A model generated the notes under the pieces. That model searched no databases and had not been told where the DNA came from. It saw only the letters and a program-made list of their open reading frames with translations. A stretch of 64,000 bases of DNA from Erysipelotrichaceae bacterium 7770_A6 (lineage in GTDB: Bacteria > Bacillota_I > Bacilli_A > Erysipelotrichales > Erysipelotrichaceae), in NCBI GenBank assembly GCA_014610835.1, contig QQXM01000008.1, positions 1-64,000 on the forward strand, given 5' to 3'. The number at the start of each line of letters is the position of its first letter. The stretch's first letter is position 1. A program made the translations under genes and the position numbers. Below, in pieces: positions 16,795 through 26,495 of this stretch.

Positions 16795-17373
16795 TTAAAA
16801 GAATACACCTTTGATAAAGATTTCTAGACCTATCACAAGCAAGATCACACCACCAAGAATTGCAGCCTTGTTTGCAAGCTTCATACCAAACTTTTTTCCA
16901 ATTTCAATACCAATCCAGCAGATAACAAACGTTACAATTGCGATAACTAGACACGCAGCAAGTGCTAAGACAAGATTGTAGTTTGCAATGGTAAATCCAA
17001 CAGATAACGCATCAATGGAAGTTGCAATTCCCTGCATCAATAATGTACCTTTGCCAACTTGTTTTTCTTCCTCTTCACTTTGTTCTTCAAATCCTTCTTT
17101 TAACATGTTTCCTCCGATAAAGGATAATAGAATCAGGGCAATCCAGGGAATCAGTTTCTCAAAGGCATGAAAATACGTCACAATCGTATGCACACAGATC
17201 CATCCAATCATTGGCATCGCAAACTGAAAGAATGCAAATGTAAATGCAATCAGAAACATTCTTTTCTTTTGCATCTTCACTTCTTTTAATCCATTTGCCA
17301 TGGAAACAGAAAAAGCATCCATCGCTAATGCAACACCAAGTGCTGCACTATTCAAAAAAAACATGAAATTCAT
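16795..17373 (-). CDS. mntP: Manganese efflux pump MntP
   Basis: Exports Mn2+ across the membrane; 192 aa with six hydrophobic segments. The conserved acidic motifs of MntP are present: GVALAMDAFSVSMANG in TM1 and TSIDALSVGFTIA in TM4. GGGGAGG lies 7 nt before MNFMFFLNS; the longer reading frame starts inside the riboswitch terminator and is rejected. Expression should be switched on by Mn2+ through the riboswitch directly upstream. The family and regulation agree, so the call is firm. Confidence 0.95.
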   Translation of the reverse strand: MNFMFFLNSAALGVALAMDAFSVSMANGLKEVKMQKKRMFLIAFTFAFFQFAMPMIGWICVHTIVTYFHAFEKLIPWIALILLSFIGGNMLKEGFEEQSEEEEKQVGKGTLLMQGIATSIDALSVGFTIANYNLVLALAACLVIAIVTFVICWIGIEIGKKFGMKLANKAAILGGVILLVIGLEIFIKGVFF

Positions 17374-17391
17374 AAAAAATCCTCCCCAAAC

Positions 17392-17419
17392 AAAAAAAAC
17401 CGGAACATGCACGTCCGGT
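17392..17419 (-). terminator. Terminator of the mntP riboswitch expression platform
   Basis: On the minus strand ACCGGA and TCCGGT form the stem, followed by TTTTTTT. It lies between the aptamer and the mntP ribosome site, where conditional termination is expected. Confidence 0.85.
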
Positions 17420-17458
17420 CATCTTTCATTCCATTCATGCATAACCAAAAAAAGTTAT

Positions 17459-17543
17459 ACATGAGTCTCGCTGATTAAAACAAGCCAGGTATAAAAACCA
17501 GTATGTTGACTTGTTACTCTATGGAGTTAGCTACTCCCTCACG
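17459..17543 (-). ncRNA. yybP-ykoY manganese riboswitch aptamer
   Basis: On the minus strand the conserved elements appear in order: P1 5' strand CGTGAG, GGGAGTAGC, GTCAACATACTGG, CCTGGCTTGTT, GCGAGAC and P1 3' strand CTCATG. They are preceded by a promoter (TTGACT at 17581-17576, 18-bp spacer, TTTAAT at 17557-17552). Downstream, CATGTATAAC and GTTATGCATG can pair and compete with P1, followed by the terminator. The gene behind it is mntP, a known regulon member. Confidence 0.94.
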
Positions 17544-17587
17544 ACTGAATTATTAAACACTGTAATACATCAGTTAGTCAATATTAA

Positions 17588-18085
17588 TTAAGCATCTACT
17601 TTACTGACTTCTTCAGTAAAATATTCTTTTGCTTCTTCAAATGACATACCTAATACAACAGACAATTCATTATACAAGTAGCCTTCAGCCTTCTGCAGAT
17701 ATTCATCATCTACGGAAGCTGCCTTCTTATGCTGTTCCATACGGATTCTATTTCTTTCATAGGAAGTTTTAATGATACGAATCAAATCTGTAATTTCATT
17801 TGTCTTAAGAAGATTTGCATATTGGCTTTTCATATTGGCAGGTTTATTTGTTAAAAGTTCAAGTTCTGGTGTTTCCTTGATCAATTCCAGCAATTGTTCC
17901 TTCGTAATCAAATCTCTTAAATGACCTGCCTTGTTCGACACAGGTACTTGCATACGTGTAGAACCATCTGTGTTATGATATGGAACTAAAATATAGCACT
18001 TTTCACCAGTAAAACCACTTTTTTCTCTGCCTACTACTCTACAAACATCTCTTTTGTAAACTACTACATCATTAATCTTATACAT
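17588..18085 (-). CDS. CarD-family transcriptional regulator
   Basis: Binds the beta subunit of RNA polymerase and stabilises open promoter complexes; 165 aa. The N-terminal CarD/TRCF interaction domain (about 1-60) starts YKINDVVVYKRDVCRVV and includes YILVPYHNTDG. The C-terminal helical domain (about 75-160) is charged. The ATG has GAGG 8 nt upstream; an in-frame GTG three codons earlier is less likely. No strong terminator is visible between this gene and the mntP riboswitch. Confidence 0.9.
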   Translation of the reverse strand: MYKINDVVVYKRDVCRVVGREKSGFTGEKCYILVPYHNTDGSTRMQVPVSNKAGHLRDLITKEQLLELIKETPELELLTNKPANMKSQYANLLKTNEITDLIRIIKTSYERNRIRMEQHKKAASVDDEYLQKAEGYLYNELSVVLGMSFEEAKEYFTEEVSKVDA

Positions 18086-18151
18086 GTGTCTCACCTCATT
18101 CCATTAGCCTTATTTTAGCATATTTTAGCCTTTTTTGCACGTGTCCAGCCG

Positions 18152-18177
18152 TAAAAAAAAGAGCCAGAAACTGGCTC
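18152..18177 (-). terminator. Terminator of the RlmI-like gene
   Basis: GAGCCAG and CTGGCTC with a 3-nt loop, followed on the minus strand by TTTTTTTTAC; the stem overlaps the stop codon. Confidence 0.9.
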
Positions 18178-19387
18178 AAATGATCTGCAGTAAGAAGAAT
18201 TTCAAGTATTCTGTTTCAGGAATACAAGGATTAACTGGATGATCAGGTGCTGCACCTCTTTCTTCAATCAGACGGATGGAAACACCTGCTTCATTTGCAG
18301 CATCACATAACATCTTTCTAAATTCATCCTTTGGCATAAAATGAGAACAGGAAGCACTGGCAAGATAACCGCCTCTTGATAAAAGACGCATTGCTTCTGT
18401 ATTAATTTCCTGATATCCCTTTCTCGCATTATGGAATGTTTTTCTGCTTTTTGTAAATGCTGGTGGATCTAAGACAATAAAATCAAACTGTGCATGTTCT
18501 TTCTTCAATGCTGGCAGGATTTCAAATACGTCTGCCTGTCGAAAAGATAAGTTCAATCCATTTCTTTCTGCATTCTTCTGTGCCATTTCCAGCGCAGATT
18601 CAGAAATATCCATCGCAAGTACAGAAACTGCACCACCTTTAGCAGCATTCAATGCAAAAGAGCCTGTATGTGTACAACAATCCAATACACGCATTCCCTT
18701 TGCAAGACGTGCAACCTGTCTACGATTATATTTCTGATCCAGGAAGAAACCAGTCTTTTGACCGTTCTCTACATCCACTTCATACTTGATGCCATTTTCA
18801 ACAATTTCAGTAATACAGCTGGATGGATGCTTTTCACCATACCATCCTTTATATTGCTTCAAACCTTCTTTTTTTCTCAGCTCTCCTTCATTGCGTTCAT
18901 AAATGCCATCAATCACTTCACCATGATTTTCTAGTTCATCAAGCAATGCCTGATAAATTACATCCTTATTTTTTTCTGTACCAACGGATTCTACCTGTGT
19001 AACTAGAATGTTATTGTATCGATCCACTGTCAATCCTGGCAAGCCATCGGATTCTCCATGAATCAGTCGACATGCCTTGATATCTTCCTGCATGACTGTA
19101 TATCGATACTCTAATGCATACTTCACTTTTCTTTGAAAAAATGCATCATCATATTTCTCATTTGCATTGTTGCCTAATAGACGAATACGAATCTTTGAAG
19201 TTTCGCTATAAAATCCAGAACCAAGATAGTTGTTCTTGCCTCCAAATACATCAACAACACATCCATTTTTCTCTATCTCACTAGATTCTACAATTTCATC
19301 TGCATAGATCCATGGATGTCCTTTTTTAATATTCTTTTCTTGTTTTTTTGTCACAACAAATCTTGGAAATACTCTCTCTTGTTTCAT
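18176..19387 (-). CDS. Class I SAM-dependent rRNA methyltransferase, RlmI-like
   Basis: Probable 23S rRNA cytosine-C5 methyltransferase, 403 aa. The N-terminal PUA domain (about 5-80) contains KNIKKGHPWIYADEI. A central RlmI-like domain (about 85-200) has RLIHGESDGLPGLTVDRY. The methyltransferase domain (about 215-400) has VLDCCTHTGSFALNAA (motif I), VLDPPAFTKSRK (motif IV) and SCSHFM with the expected catalytic Cys. GGAAGG precedes the chosen ATG; TGaTAGAAT lies 22 nt before it. The exact target base is by homology only. Confidence 0.88.
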   Translation of the reverse strand: MKQERVFPRFVVTKKQEKNIKKGHPWIYADEIVESSEIEKNGCVVDVFGGKNNYLGSGFYSETSKIRIRLLGNNANEKYDDAFFQRKVKYALEYRYTVMQEDIKACRLIHGESDGLPGLTVDRYNNILVTQVESVGTEKNKDVIYQALLDELENHGEVIDGIYERNEGELRKKEGLKQYKGWYGEKHPSSCITEIVENGIKYEVDVENGQKTGFFLDQKYNRRQVARLAKGMRVLDCCTHTGSFALNAAKGGAVSVLAMDISESALEMAQKNAERNGLNLSFRQADVFEILPALKKEHAQFDFIVLDPPAFTKSRKTFHNARKGYQEINTEAMRLLSRGGYLASASCSHFMPKDEFRKMLCDAANEAGVSIRLIEERGAAPDHPVNPCIPETEYLKFFLLQII

Positions 19388-19409
19388 GTTTTCTACCTTC
19401 CGCTTCAAT

Positions 19410-19418
19410 ATTCTATCA
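19410..19418 (-). promoter_or_regulatory. Extended -10 promoter of the RlmI-like gene
   Basis: TGaTAGAAT on the minus strand, with a short leader of about 16 nt that contains GGAAGG. Confidence 0.55.
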
Positions 19419-19419
19419 C

Positions 19420-19444
19420 AAACAAAAAGAGGTGATACACCTCT
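19420..19444 (-). terminator. Terminator of the V-ATPase operon
   Basis: AGAGGTG and CACCTCT with a 3-nt loop, followed by TTTTGTTTGT on the minus strand, directly after the subunit D stop codon. Confidence 0.9.
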
Positions 19445-20071
19445 TTATGCTTGTGGATTTGCTTCCTTGGAAGCTTTAATTACTTTCATTCGTGAGAATT
19501 CTTCACGTTCTTTTTCATCTAATGAATCATTGATAAAACGAATTGTATTTGTATAACGCGGAATCACCACGTTTTTCAATGCATTGGCACGTTTCTGTGT
19601 CTTGCTGATAGCATTTGCTAAACGATATACCGCATTATCAACTTCCGCAAGAACCATTGTCAGCTCCTTAACTTTCTGAAACTGTAAGTACGCTTCATCA
19701 ATTTTAGAGTTAGATTCTTCCAGACCATACGCCAATTCTAAATTGTCAGGTTTTTCATAGATAACATTAGGTACTTCAACACCCATAACAGAACGATATG
19801 TGAGTTGAATGTGCGTTTCAACTGGAATTTCAGATGCAATTCTCTGGATAACACCTGAATAGATATTTGCCTGCTGAAGAAGATAGTAACCTGTAGAATA
19901 TGCCTGTGTAATTTCATCACGAAGCATTTTCACTTTATCTACAAGCTGCATCATTTCACTGACAAGAATGTTTCTCTTACGATCCATCAGATCATATCCA
20001 GATTTTGCCAACGCAAGAGAACGCTTCATACGAATGAGATTACCTTTTGTTGCGGCAACCTGCACTGCCAT
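19445..20071 (-). CDS. ntpD: V-type ATPase subunit D (central stalk)
   Basis: Rotor shaft of the V1 sector, 208 aa, almost wholly helical. The N-terminal ATKGNLIRMKRSLALAKSGY and DLMDRKR are typical, as is the C-terminal RRANALKNVVIPRY-like segment (KRANALKNVVIPRYTNTI). It starts 1 nt after the subunit B stop codon and is last in the operon. Confidence 0.95.
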   Translation of the reverse strand: MAVQVAATKGNLIRMKRSLALAKSGYDLMDRKRNILVSEMMQLVDKVKMLRDEITQAYSTGYYLLQQANIYSGVIQRIASEIPVETHIQLTYRSVMGVEVPNVIYEKPDNLELAYGLEESNSKIDEAYLQFQKVKELTMVLAEVDNAVYRLANAISKTQKRANALKNVVIPRYTNTIRFINDSLDEKEREEFSRMKVIKASKEANPQA

Positions 20072-20072
20072 A

Positions 20073-21497
20073 TTAGTATTCTCCTTCGTGCTTTGTAATC
20101 ATTTCGATGGTAGCCATCGCATGATCAGGATCATAGTTACGCTTGATCAGTTCAGAATCAAGACGATCCAGTGCTTCTACTGGCAATGTGGATAATAATG
20201 CCCAGCCAAGGTTCAATGTTTCTTCCATAGAACGGTTTACATTGAATCCCTGTCCAACAAATACCTGTTCAAACAAACGGCCAAATGCCATATGTTTCTT
20301 GTCAATATCAGACAATTCATCTTCACCAATAACAGAAGCTAAGCTTCTAGCATCCTGTACCTTTGCATAAGATGCAAACAGCTGGTTGGAAATATCCTGA
20401 TGATCTTTTCTAGTATATCCTTCACCAATACCATCTTTCATCAAACGAGACAATGAAGAAAGTACACCGATTGGTGGAGTAATGTTATTCAAGAATAAGT
20501 CACGATCCAGTACAATCTGTCCTTCAGTGATATAACCCGTCAAGTCAGGAACTGGATGTGTAATATCATCATTTGGCATTGTCAAGATAGGAATCTGTGT
20601 AACAGAACCCTTGCCACCTTTGATAATACCAGCTCTTTCATATAGACAAGCCAAGTCTGAATATAAGTAACCAGGATATCCTTTACGTGAAGGAATTTCA
20701 CCCTTACTGGAAGAGAATTCACGTACTGCTTCACAATAGGATGTCATATCTGTCAAGATAACAAGCACATTCATACCACAGTCATATGCAAGATATTCTG
20801 CAGCAGTCAATGCACATCTAGGTGTCAGCATTCTTTCAACGATAGGATCATCGGCAAGGTTGACATACATAACAACCTTTTCCATAACACCTGTTTCTTC
20901 AAAAGATCTTCTAAACAAGTCAGCAACGTCGTTTTTTACACCCATTGCACCAAAGACGATACAGAAGTTTTCTGCATCTTCACCTGTTAATTTTGCCTGC
21001 TTAACAATCTGGATTGCTAATTGATCATGTGGAAGACCACTGCCTGAGAAAATAGGAAGTTTCTGTCCACGAATCAATGTATTCAGTCCATCAATTGCAG
21101 AAATACCAGTCTGAATATAGTTTCTTGGATATTGTCTTGAATATGGATTCAATGGTTTACCATTTACATCTTCAAACTTATCCGCATAGATTTCACCTAA
21201 GCCATCAATTGGTTCACCTGTACCATTAAATGTTCTGCCTAAGATTTCCTTAGATAGTCCAAGTTCCATTGGATGACCAAGTAACTTTGTTTTTGTATTG
21301 CTGAGTGATAGACCTTCTGTACCCTGGAATACCTGGATTACAGCTTTTTCACCAGAAATAGATACAACTCTTCCACTTCTTGTAGAACCATCATTCAATT
21401 CAATTTCAACCATTTCTTCATTGGATACATTTTTTACATGGTCTAGGGCAACAAGTGAGCCCTGGATCTCATCCAGTCCTAATAACTGTAAACTCAT
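20073..21497 (-). CDS. ntpB: V-type ATPase subunit B
   Basis: Non-catalytic nucleotide-binding subunit of the V1 hexamer, 474 aa. The usual P-loop is replaced by GSGLPHD, as in the B family, and [13 protein letters not shown]-like sequence ([14 protein letters not shown]) is seen. Further motifs are [20 protein letters not shown] and [17 protein letters not shown] precedes the start. The length is normal. Confidence 0.97.
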   Translation of the reverse strand: MSLQLLGLDEIQGSLVALDHVKNVSNEEMVEIELNDGSTRSGRVVSISGEKAVIQVFQGTEGLSLSNTKTKLLGHPMELGLSKEILGRTFNGTGEPIDGLGEIYADKFEDVNGKPLNPYSRQYPRNYIQTGISAIDGLNTLIRGQKLPIFSGSGLPHDQLAIQIVKQAKLTGEDAENFCIVFGAMGVKNDVADLFRRSFEETGVMEKVVMYVNLADDPIVERMLTPRCALTAAEYLAYDCGMNVLVILTDMTSYCEAVREFSSSKGEIPSRKGYPGYLYSDLACLYERAGIIKGGKGSVTQIPILTMPNDDITHPVPDLTGYITEGQIVLDRDLFLNNITPPIGVLSSLSRLMKDGIGEGYTRKDHQDISNQLFASYAKVQDARSLASVIGEDELSDIDKKHMAFGRLFEQVFVGQGFNVNRSMEETLNLGWALLSTLPVEALDRLDSELIKRNYDPDHAMATIEMITKHEGEY

Positions 21498-21509
21498 AAT
21501 CTGCCCTCC

Positions 21510-23261
21510 TTATAAAATAGAATTCAATGCTTCGTCAATCTTTTCTGGATAGCTGTCCAGAAGATCAATATTGTTATTTGGTACATCAAACTTCATCTTG
21601 ATGACTGTTTCAAAAATACCTGTTTTTGTAATCAAAGATACTGGAATGTGTTTTTCAACCTTTGATTTACAAGCACGATATAGATAGTCGATGACTTTCA
21701 TCATCTTAAACTGCTTTTCCATTGGTACAGACATATCATCTGGATGGAAAGCATTCTGTTGTAGATAGCCAACTCTAACAACACGTGCAATTTCAAGCAA
21801 TAGCTTCTGATCTTCAGGCAGTACATCAGAACCAATCAGCTTAACAACTTCCAGCAGGGAATCTTCTTCATGAAGAATTTCCTGTAATTCTGCACGTAAT
21901 GTCAAGAAAGAACGATTAATATTTTCAGCATACCAGTGAGATAATTCATCAATATATTCACTTGTAGACTGATTCCAGTTGATAGCGGCATAGTGTCTAG
22001 CATATGCTAAAGATTTATCCAATGCCCAGAAGCATCTGACAAATCGACGTGTATTCTGTGTGACTGGTTCAGAGAAGTCACCACCCTGTGGAGATACTGC
22101 ACCAATTAAAGTAACAGAACCTTGTTTGCCACTCAATGTATCAACATATCCAGCACGTTCATAGAACTGTGCAATTCTACTAGGAAGATATGCTGGGAAT
22201 CCTTCTTCTGCAGGCATTTCTTCCAGACGGCCACTCAATTCACGAAGTGCTTCTGCCCAACGAGAAGTAGAGTCAGCCATTAAAGCAACATGATAACCCA
22301 TATCACGGTAATATTCCGCAATGGATACACCTGTATAAATAGAAGCTTCACGTGCTGCTACTGGCATATTAGAAGTATTGGCAATCAATACTGTACGGTC
22401 CAGTAATGATTTACCAGTTTTTGGGTCCTTCAATTCAGAGAATTCTTCCAGAACCTGAGTCATTTCATTACCACGTTCACCACAACCAACGTAAATAATA
22501 ATATCTGCATCACAGAACTTAGCGATGGAATGCTGAAGCATTGTTTTACCAGCACCAAATCCACCAGGTAAAGCTGCAGAACCACCCTTTGCAATTGGGA
22601 ACATTGTATCAAGTACACGCTGTCCAGTTATTAGAGGAATGGATAATGGCTTTCTAGCTTTGATTGGACGAGGAATACGAACTGGCCATTTCTGTGCCAA
22701 TGTGATTTCTGTCTGTTTTCCTGTTTCTTCATCTTCAACAACAGCTAATACATCATTCACTGTATAGCTGCCGCTAGGCTTAACATTCTTCGCTACACCA
22801 TGAACACCATTTGGAATCATAGAACGATGTTCAATGACACTTGTTTCCTGACAAGTCGCAAAGATTTCACCAGCAGTTACAATATCACCTTCCTTGATGA
22901 GCATTGTAACATCCCATTTCACCTTAGTATCAATAGCATCTACCTGTGATCCTTCAGAAATGAATGCACCTTCAATTTCTTCGATCTTCTGTAGAGGTCT
23001 TTCAATACCATCATAAATATTTTTTAATAGACCAGGACCAAGTGTTGCGTTTAACAAAGAACCTGTTCCAATGACTTCTTCACCTGGTCTTAGACCTGTT
23101 GTAGATTCATATACCTGGATTGTTGTGCAGTCATCATTTACTTTGATAACTTCACCAAGCAGATGCTTCTTACCAACATAAGTCATTTCTCTCATCGCAA
23201 ATGACTTTGTATTACGGACGGTAATGACCGGCCCATTAATTGAATATACGGTATCGCTCAT
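21510..23261 (-). CDS. ntpA: V-type ATPase catalytic subunit A
   Basis: ATP-hydrolysing subunit, 583 aa. The P-loop is GGFGAGKT (about residue 230), followed by YVGCGERGNEM with the catalytic Glu, and SRWAEALRELSGRLEEMPAE. The non-homologous region characteristic of A subunits (about 110-190) is present. The start overlaps the subunit E stop by one base (TAATG), showing tight coupling. Confidence 0.98.
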   Translation of the reverse strand: MSDTVYSINGPVITVRNTKSFAMREMTYVGKKHLLGEVIKVNDDCTTIQVYESTTGLRPGEEVIGTGSLLNATLGPGLLKNIYDGIERPLQKIEEIEGAFISEGSQVDAIDTKVKWDVTMLIKEGDIVTAGEIFATCQETSVIEHRSMIPNGVHGVAKNVKPSGSYTVNDVLAVVEDEETGKQTEITLAQKWPVRIPRPIKARKPLSIPLITGQRVLDTMFPIAKGGSAALPGGFGAGKTMLQHSIAKFCDADIIIYVGCGERGNEMTQVLEEFSELKDPKTGKSLLDRTVLIANTSNMPVAAREASIYTGVSIAEYYRDMGYHVALMADSTSRWAEALRELSGRLEEMPAEEGFPAYLPSRIAQFYERAGYVDTLSGKQGSVTLIGAVSPQGGDFSEPVTQNTRRFVRCFWALDKSLAYARHYAAINWNQSTSEYIDELSHWYAENINRSFLTLRAELQEILHEEDSLLEVVKLIGSDVLPEDQKLLLEIARVVRVGYLQQNAFHPDDMSVPMEKQFKMMKVIDYLYRACKSKVEKHIPVSLITKTGIFETVIKMKFDVPNNNIDLLDSYPEKIDEALNSIL

Positions 23262-23863
23262 TATTCATCCTCACTTTCTACAACTTTGAAACCAGAATGA
23301 TTTCTAAACCATGCAAATTGTTCATCACGTTTTTCACCTAATGTACAACTGTATTCAAAATGATTTACTTCATCAACGAATTTAAATCCGCCAATAGAGA
23401 AATATCCCTTTCTGATTTCTTGTTTCATTTCCAGCTGATTTAACAGCTGTTTCATTAATTCCATATCATTTTCACGAACAAGGAAATATCCTTCTTCATG
23501 TAAATCTACTTTTTTCAAATTACTTAAAAGATACTCTTTATAAGCATCACTCTTTGCGAATGCTTTTAACTCTTTTGTAACTTCAGCAGTTAATTCATCA
23601 ACAAATCCTTTACGCAGCTCTAATAGTTTTTTCTTTGTATCTAATTTGTCATGAGAAGATTTTGTTGCCGCAAACATGCGAGCTTCTTTCAATTCACCTT
23701 CTAGATATGTAGAAGTTTCTTTGAGCAAACCTTCTTTAAAGAAGCTAACCTGATCGTTACGTAATGCATCTGTTTCCTGGTTGACTAAATTTTCAACGAG
23801 TTCTGCATTACTTTTGACATCATTCGCAATTTCTTCAAGCAATTTCTCCTGATTGTCTTCCAT
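23261..23863 (-). CDS. ntpE: V-type ATPase subunit E (peripheral stalk)
   Basis: Peripheral stalk subunit, 200 aa. The N-terminal half is a charged long helix (residues about 1-95), and the C-terminal globular half ends with GGFKFVDEVNHFEYSCTLGE, similar to NtpE. GAGGTG precedes the ATG. It lies 11 bp after subunit F and overlaps subunit A. Sequence similarity in this family is low, so the identification leans on position. Confidence 0.85.
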   Translation of the reverse strand: MEDNQEKLLEEIANDVKSNAELVENLVNQETDALRNDQVSFFKEGLLKETSTYLEGELKEARMFAATKSSHDKLDTKKKLLELRKGFVDELTAEVTKELKAFAKSDAYKEYLLSNLKKVDLHEEGYFLVRENDMELMKQLLNQLEMKQEIRKGYFSIGGFKFVDEVNHFEYSCTLGEKRDEQFAWFRNHSGFKVVESEDE

Positions 23864-23874
23864 CTGTATTCACC

Positions 23875-24183
23875 TCATAGTTTTACGCCAATTGCTTCAG
23901 AAATATATTTGTTAATTGATTCAGAAATATTTCCGGAGCCATGACGATCTGGAATCTCTACAATAAGAGGCTTTGCAAGATTCATTTTGTATTTGGATAC
24001 GATATCACTGACCTCTTCTATCGTAATCGTTGTCATCAAAATAATGGCAATATCATCTGTATGGATCAATTCATCCAGACGATGAAGTATATTGTCACGT
24101 CCTTTGATGACTTCACCTTCGATACCAGCAAGGCGCATTCCCATTACTGTATCGGTATTGTCGCTGATGACGTAGCTTCTCAT
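23875..24183 (-). CDS. ntpG: V-type ATPase subunit F (central stalk)
   Basis: Small central stalk subunit of 102 aa (NtpG in Enterococcus naming). The fold signature is RSYVISDNTDTVMGMRLAG at the start, then DIAIILMTTITIEEVSDIV and PLIVEIPDRHG. It begins 3 nt after the subunit K stop without a ribosome site, so translation probably reinitiates from ntpK. Confidence 0.9.
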   Translation of the reverse strand: MRSYVISDNTDTVMGMRLAGIEGEVIKGRDNILHRLDELIHTDDIAIILMTTITIEEVSDIVSKYKMNLAKPLIVEIPDRHGSGNISESINKYISEAIGVKL

Positions 24184-24186
24184 AGA

Positions 24187-24624
24187 TTAAAGATTGTTCA
24201 AGATCAAGATGGAAATTAACAAACCGTAAATAGCAACACCTTCACCTAAGGCTACGAAGATAATTGCACGACCGAAGTTATCAGGATTTTCACTAACAGC
24301 ACCTAAAGCAGCTGGAGCAGCCTTTGCTACGGCCCAACCAGCACCGATACAAGAGCATCCTACAGCCATAGCAGCAGCGATAAATCCAAGACCCTTTGCA
24401 AAATCACCAGTAGCAGCAGCTGTTGTATCTTCAGCTAATGCTGTGAACTGATTTGCCTGGAATAAAACCATAACCAGGAATACACCACAGAACAAGGCAA
24501 TCTGCGCCATCATTCTATTACGTGCATTTTTTACATCTAACTTTCCAGCAAACATTAAACCAAGAGGACCAACAACAAGAACAACAGCGATTAAAGGTAA
24601 TAACATTTCAATAGCACTTAACAT
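24187..24624 (-). CDS. ntpK: V-type ATPase rotor-ring subunit K
   Basis: Membrane ion-carrying subunit, 145 aa with four hydrophobic segments. The second hairpin (about 76-145) is canonical, with GAGWAVAKAAPAALGAV and the ion-binding Glu128 in FVALGEGVAIYGL. The first hairpin (about 5-58) lacks the usual Gly-rich motif and carboxylate. The Gln that helps bind Na+ in E. hirae NtpK (Q110) aligns by eye with Val99. Whether H+ or Na+ is carried is therefore open. GGAGA precedes the ATG. Confidence 0.92.
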   Translation of the reverse strand: MLSAIEMLLPLIAVVLVVGPLGLMFAGKLDVKNARNRMMAQIALFCGVFLVMVLFQANQFTALAEDTTAAATGDFAKGLGFIAAAMAVGCSCIGAGWAVAKAAPAALGAVSENPDNFGRAIIFVALGEGVAIYGLLISILILNNL

Positions 24625-24658
24625 TTTATTTTTCTCCTTTAGATTATTTATCTATTGA

Positions 24659-26479
24659 TTACTCTGCTACTTTAGCAGACAAAGCATTAAACTGAACGCC
24701 TCCAGCATCATAATATCTAGAGAACATTTCATAGTATTCAAGACGTAATGTCTGAATACCTACAATCAAACCTTCCAGTACCATAACGAAGATGTTACCG
24801 AAGATCAATACCGCAACACCGGCTTTTCCTGTCATTTCAACAAGTGTCATAACAACAAGCATCATACCAGCATGGCTTAATACGAAGCCACCAACTCTTA
24901 AGTAAGACATAGAGTTTGTAACGAATGTCAACAATACATCAATCAGTTCAAAAATTGACTGTGCGATGTATCCACCCCATCCTTCTTCTGGCTTTACTGT
25001 TTTATGTTCAACCGCATTGCTTAAAGGTTCTTTCATTACAAAGCTGATGACTGGTAAAACAATAAAGATACCAAGATACACAGGATTGAGTACATTCCAT
25101 CCAAGCAGCATAGTCGCAACGATTGCGAATACAATACCACCATAGAATACTAGACCAGCAATACCATTCTGAGAGAAGATTGCATCTCCTAACTGATGGT
25201 GTTTGAAACGGTTCACAATATTCATGCACTGTGTTGTAAGAATCAATACAGCACCAATTGCGACTGCACCAATCAGCAATAACATCGTACTGCTCTGTGC
25301 CATAACATCGAAAAGCTTTTCTCTTACACCAAATAATGACTGATGAATAGGATTTAACAGCTCTTCATATCCAAATACAGACCCAAACAAGAAACCAAAG
25401 ATCATAGATGTAATACCACATCGATTAATGATTCCAAAGATCTGACCCTTCTTTTCAAATACAAGTCCAAGGATAAATAGAACAAGTCCCTGTCCAAGAT
25501 CACCGAACATGATTCCAAACAATAGACAGTATGTAAATGCCATAAATCCAGTTGGATCAAAGTCTGTATATTTTGGAACACCATACATGCCTAAGAACAT
25601 TTCAAATGGCTTTGCAAACCAGTTGTTCTTAAGTAAAGTTGGACATTCTAAATCTGGTACTTCAGATGGATCCTTCACTTCAATTGTTGATGGAAGATCC
25701 TTGAAGATTGCTTTATAATGATCAACTTCATCTGCCTTTACAAATCCACTTAACAGATACTTTTCATTGATCTCAGCTATATATGGATATAATTCATGCA
25801 CACTGTTTTCTTCATTACAGAATGCATAGATATCATCAATCTGATCTTTGTAATGTTCTAACTGTTTCTTGACATCGATCATTGGGATATCAATTGGTTC
25901 AAAATATAGATCTTTGAAAATCTTACGTACTTTATCTACATAAGAATCTGATGTTACGTATAACATCCATACGTACTGTGGTGTTTCATGTACGTGATGA
26001 TGTACAAAGATTTCATCTTTATACATGCTTAGCTTTTTATAAGACTCTCTTGGAAGTCTGCCAAAGCCAAAGTTCAAATACTGACACGCATGCATTCTTT
26101 CAAAACCACATTCACTCAGTGCACCTAAAGCCTGTTCATCATCTGGTGTCAATAAGACAGTATTTGCATCTGTCTCAAGACCAAACGTTTCATCGAGCTC
26201 ATCAATAAAAGCATCCATTTCTTCATTTGTGTAATGCTTTTTTGGAGCTCTTTCAGGATCTAGTGTGTAATTTACACTATGTGCAAAGTTCTGCAGTGTC
26301 TGAAGATAACCGCTATATGGATTCTCATCATTAATGAGATGTCCACCATTATCTTCATTGATAATGTCTGCAGCATGTACAGCGTGTAACAAACCTGAAT
26401 GCACACCATCCAATACCATCTCATCGATGTGTGATTCATCCGTGGCTACACTGACATATTTCATTTTTACAATAGCCAT
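24659..26479 (-). CDS. ntpI: V-type ATPase subunit I (membrane stator)
   Basis: Stator subunit that forms the ion half-channels, 606 aa. The N-terminal cytoplasmic half (about 1-320) is charged; the C-terminal half has about seven or eight membrane segments, with LLFGIMFGDLGQG and MSYLRVGGFVLSHAG near the essential Arg. The start MAIVKMKYVS has GAAGGAG upstream; the longer frame is not supported. It is the largest gene in the operon. Confidence 0.95.
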   Translation of the reverse strand: MAIVKMKYVSVATDESHIDEMVLDGVHSGLLHAVHAADIINEDNGGHLINDENPYSGYLQTLQNFAHSVNYTLDPERAPKKHYTNEEMDAFIDELDETFGLETDANTVLLTPDDEQALGALSECGFERMHACQYLNFGFGRLPRESYKKLSMYKDEIFVHHHVHETPQYVWMLYVTSDSYVDKVRKIFKDLYFEPIDIPMIDVKKQLEHYKDQIDDIYAFCNEENSVHELYPYIAEINEKYLLSGFVKADEVDHYKAIFKDLPSTIEVKDPSEVPDLECPTLLKNNWFAKPFEMFLGMYGVPKYTDFDPTGFMAFTYCLLFGIMFGDLGQGLVLFILGLVFEKKGQIFGIINRCGITSMIFGFLFGSVFGYEELLNPIHQSLFGVREKLFDVMAQSSTMLLLIGAVAIGAVLILTTQCMNIVNRFKHHQLGDAIFSQNGIAGLVFYGGIVFAIVATMLLGWNVLNPVYLGIFIVLPVISFVMKEPLSNAVEHKTVKPEEGWGGYIAQSIFELIDVLLTFVTNSMSYLRVGGFVLSHAGMMLVVMTLVEMTGKAGVAVLIFGNIFVMVLEGLIVGIQTLRLEYYEMFSRYYDAGGVQFNALSAKVAE

Positions 26480-26495
26480 ACATCTACTCCTTCTT

